Positions 30,830 through 32,243 of a stretch of 32,243 nt of DNA are shown here, in pieces. The translations under genes were made by a program, and so were the position numbers. The first letter of the stretch is position 1. Each line of letters begins with the position of its first letter. The stretch lies in contig CAMYLB010000059.1 in the NCBI GenBank assembly GCA_947259145.1, positions 1 to 32,243 of the forward strand. Direction: 5' to 3'. The stretch is from an uncultured Woeseiaceae bacterium (GTDB lineage Bacteria; Pseudomonadota; Gammaproteobacteria; Steroidobacterales; Woeseiaceae). The notes beneath the pieces were generated by a model. It was not told the origin of the DNA and did no database searches. It was given only the letters and a program-made list of their open reading frames with translations.

Positions 30830-32050
30830 ATGAATAGATTTTGGTCTGGCTGCTTGCTACTGCTGTGCTGTAGCGCGGTTGGATGTAACGCAGAGCGCGG
30901 TATTTCGACGGAAATAGAGCCCCCTGGAAGAGGCCCGCATTCAGTCGGATCGACGAATATGGAAGTGGCTCCTGAGTATGCCGACATCGGCGACGATGCA
31001 ATGCACGAGTACTTGTTAGGTCGTGCCGTAGACCCAGATCATTCCCGTTATCTAGCCGACATTCTGAAATACCCTGAATCCGCGTGGATCACCGATGTGA
31101 AGGTCCCGGACGAACACGCGCTGTATGGTCCGGCAAGCGGCCTGACCTTGCCGATCGTGACGTTCCTGACGTACCCATCCAGTGCAAAACGGCAGCAAAA
31201 CAGTTATGCGTTTCCTTATCACGACGCGAGATACGGGATTTTCGAGGACATGCTTGGTCCCGGAGAGGCGCCGCGATTTGCCGATCCCGACGAACGCTAT
31301 CCCCTGATCATTCTCGCCCACGGTTCCGAGGCGCATGGCATATACGATGTAAGACACGCACATAATCTCGCCAGTCACGGGTATATCGTCGCCGTTATCA
31401 ACTACGGGGACGATCGCACAGCGTATGCGGACCAGCTGAATCCTCATGTTTCGTTTCTCAGGCCCTTTCTTACGAAAGCTGTCCTCGACTCACTTCTGGC
31501 GAGCGAGACATTTGGTGCGCATATTGACACCGACAATATCGGAATCACCGGTCACAGTTTCGGCGGCTACACTGCACTTGCTATAGCGGGCGGGCCGTTT
31601 CAGGGAAACATGGCGACGGTTAGCGACAAGCGGATCAAAGCAGGAGTTATCGCAGCGCCCTGGGTTGGTGGCAACTACGACGGCAACGACTTTTTTGCAT
31701 TCGGCCCTGACAACAGCGACCTGAATCGGGTAAATGCTCCGATGATCTGTTTTTTCGGCACGAAGGACGAGGACACGTTGGCCTCGTTTATTCTGCCAGC
31801 GATGAGACACCTGTCCGGCCCAACCTATGTGGTAGAACTCGTCGATCAACCGCACATCTTTGAGCAAGGTTCCTGGGAGGATCGTGACAACTGGGAGTTG
31901 TTGTTCTTTTCCGCCTATTTGAAGAACAACCCGGCCTCGCTTGAAATGCTTAAAACCGCCCGTTCAATGAAAGGCGGCAACGAAGACATTCAGCTTTTCG
32001 ACTATCAGAGATCGCCCGTCAAGACCGGGGAACGCGGCCCGGTGCAATAA
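30830..32050 (+). CDS. Lipoprotein alpha/beta hydrolase (PAF-acetylhydrolase-like)
   Basis: 406 aa. The N-terminus LLLLCCSAVGC is a lipoprotein signal with lipobox A-V-G-C (Cys19), so it is probably anchored in the envelope. The hydrolase core has YPLIILAHGSEAHG (oxyanion region), the nucleophile elbow GHSFGG (Ser243), KDEDT (candidate acid) and QPHIFEQG (catalytic His), which resembles the platelet-activating-factor acetylhydrolase/dienelactone-hydrolase group. Substrate unknown; an ester or lipid in the envelope is likely. The ribosome site (GAG near the ATG) is weak. It is the last complete gene in the window. Confidence 0.85.
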   Translation: MNRFWSGCLLLLCCSAVGCNAERGISTEIEPPGRGPHSVGSTNMEVAPEYADIGDDAMHEYLLGRAVDPDHSRYLADILKYPESAWITDVKVPDEHALYGPASGLTLPIVTFLTYPSSAKRQQNSYAFPYHDARYGIFEDMLGPGEAPRFADPDERYPLIILAHGSEAHGIYDVRHAHNLASHGYIVAVINYGDDRTAYADQLNPHVSFLRPFLTKAVLDSLLASETFGAHIDTDNIGITGHSFGGYTALAIAGGPFQGNMATVSDKRIKAGVIAAPWVGGNYDGNDFFAFGPDNSDLNRVNAPMICFFGTKDEDTLASFILPAMRHLSGPTYVVELVDQPHIFEQGSWEDRDNWELLFFSAYLKNNPASLEMLKTARSMKGGNEDIQLFDYQRSPVKTGERGPVQ

Positions 32051-32243
32051 CTTTGCGATGTCGTTCGGGATGTAACGACCGGTTGAAATCACAGTCAGCA
32101 ACAGTCGTTCGCTAGTTTATCACCCGAACTTCTGCTTTCGGCCTATTCTGTTGAAAAACTCTGTTTTGAAAATTGCCTGCTTTTTATTTGCGATCTGCCG
32201 CCGATTTCGTATTGTATATACGAGGAGGTAGTGCAAACCTTAT
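32051..32243 (+). other. Right-edge intergenic stretch, with a possible ribosome site at the end
   Basis: The last 190 bases are relatively AT-rich and hold no ORF that I can support. TATATA followed by GAGGAGG at 32222-32228 suggests that a plus-strand gene may begin at or just beyond the window edge; a GTG at 32231 is too close to the ribosome site to be convincing. Confidence 0.3.

Overview
The window looks like a chromosomal segment of a GC-rich, Gram-negative, probably free-living gammaproteobacterium. The evidence is an outer-membrane TonB-dependent receptor, several lipoprotein signals, FeoAB under a Fur-like site, M16/M20/YtcJ-type exported hydrolases and a beta-oxidation operon. I cannot name the species; a Woeseia-like marine lineage is a guess. 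There are no rRNA or tRNA genes, no CRISPR array and no transposase.

Layout. (1) 21-2579: feoAB ferrous iron uptake (minus strand) behind a Fur-like operator, closed by a perfect 58-nt palindrome that supplies the feoB stop codon. (2) 2752-8465: a tightly packed seven-gene plus-strand operon. It encodes a secreted helical protein, a lipoprotein, an ExbB/TolQ/MotA-like membrane protein, an ExbD-like protein fused to a proline-rich periplasmic linker, a 507-aa exported protein, a membrane-anchored SPOR-like protein and a lytic transglycosylase with a similar C-terminal module. This is the best candidate for an undescribed system: a proton-motive-force-driven envelope or peptidoglycan machine. 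(3) 8462-9716: deoxynucleoside kinase and hypoxanthine phosphoribosyltransferase. (4) 9730-12726: a broken CDF metal exporter, an exported M20 peptidase and a frameshifted haloalkane dehalogenase. (5) 12749-16823: a bidirectional terminator with a possible small RNA, then an M16 peptidase-FAA hydrolase pair. (6) 16967-19428: exported amidohydrolase and glyoxalase II-like hydrolase. (7) 19412-23152: a thiamine salvage operon behind a TPP-riboswitch-like leader (TonB receptor, YkoF-like thiamine-binding protein, PnuC-type transporter, APH-fold kinase). (8) 23117-30390: a TetR-led acyl-CoA degradation operon (thiolase, FadB/J-type protein, enoyl-CoA hydratase, acyl-CoA dehydrogenase, HIBADH-like dehydrogenase), interrupted by a ~300-bp element of nested inverted repeats. 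(9) 30518-32050: a small unknown protein with an internal 30-bp duplication and a lipoprotein alpha/beta hydrolase.

A recurring oddity is that four loci appear to have lost internal DNA: the CDF exporter, the haloalkane dehalogenase, the ykoF/pnuC junction and the TPP-riboswitch P3 arm. Three of these losses change the reading frame. They may reflect gene decay or assembly errors, and raw reads would be needed to decide.

All assignments come from reading the sequence and recalled family motifs; no database search was run.
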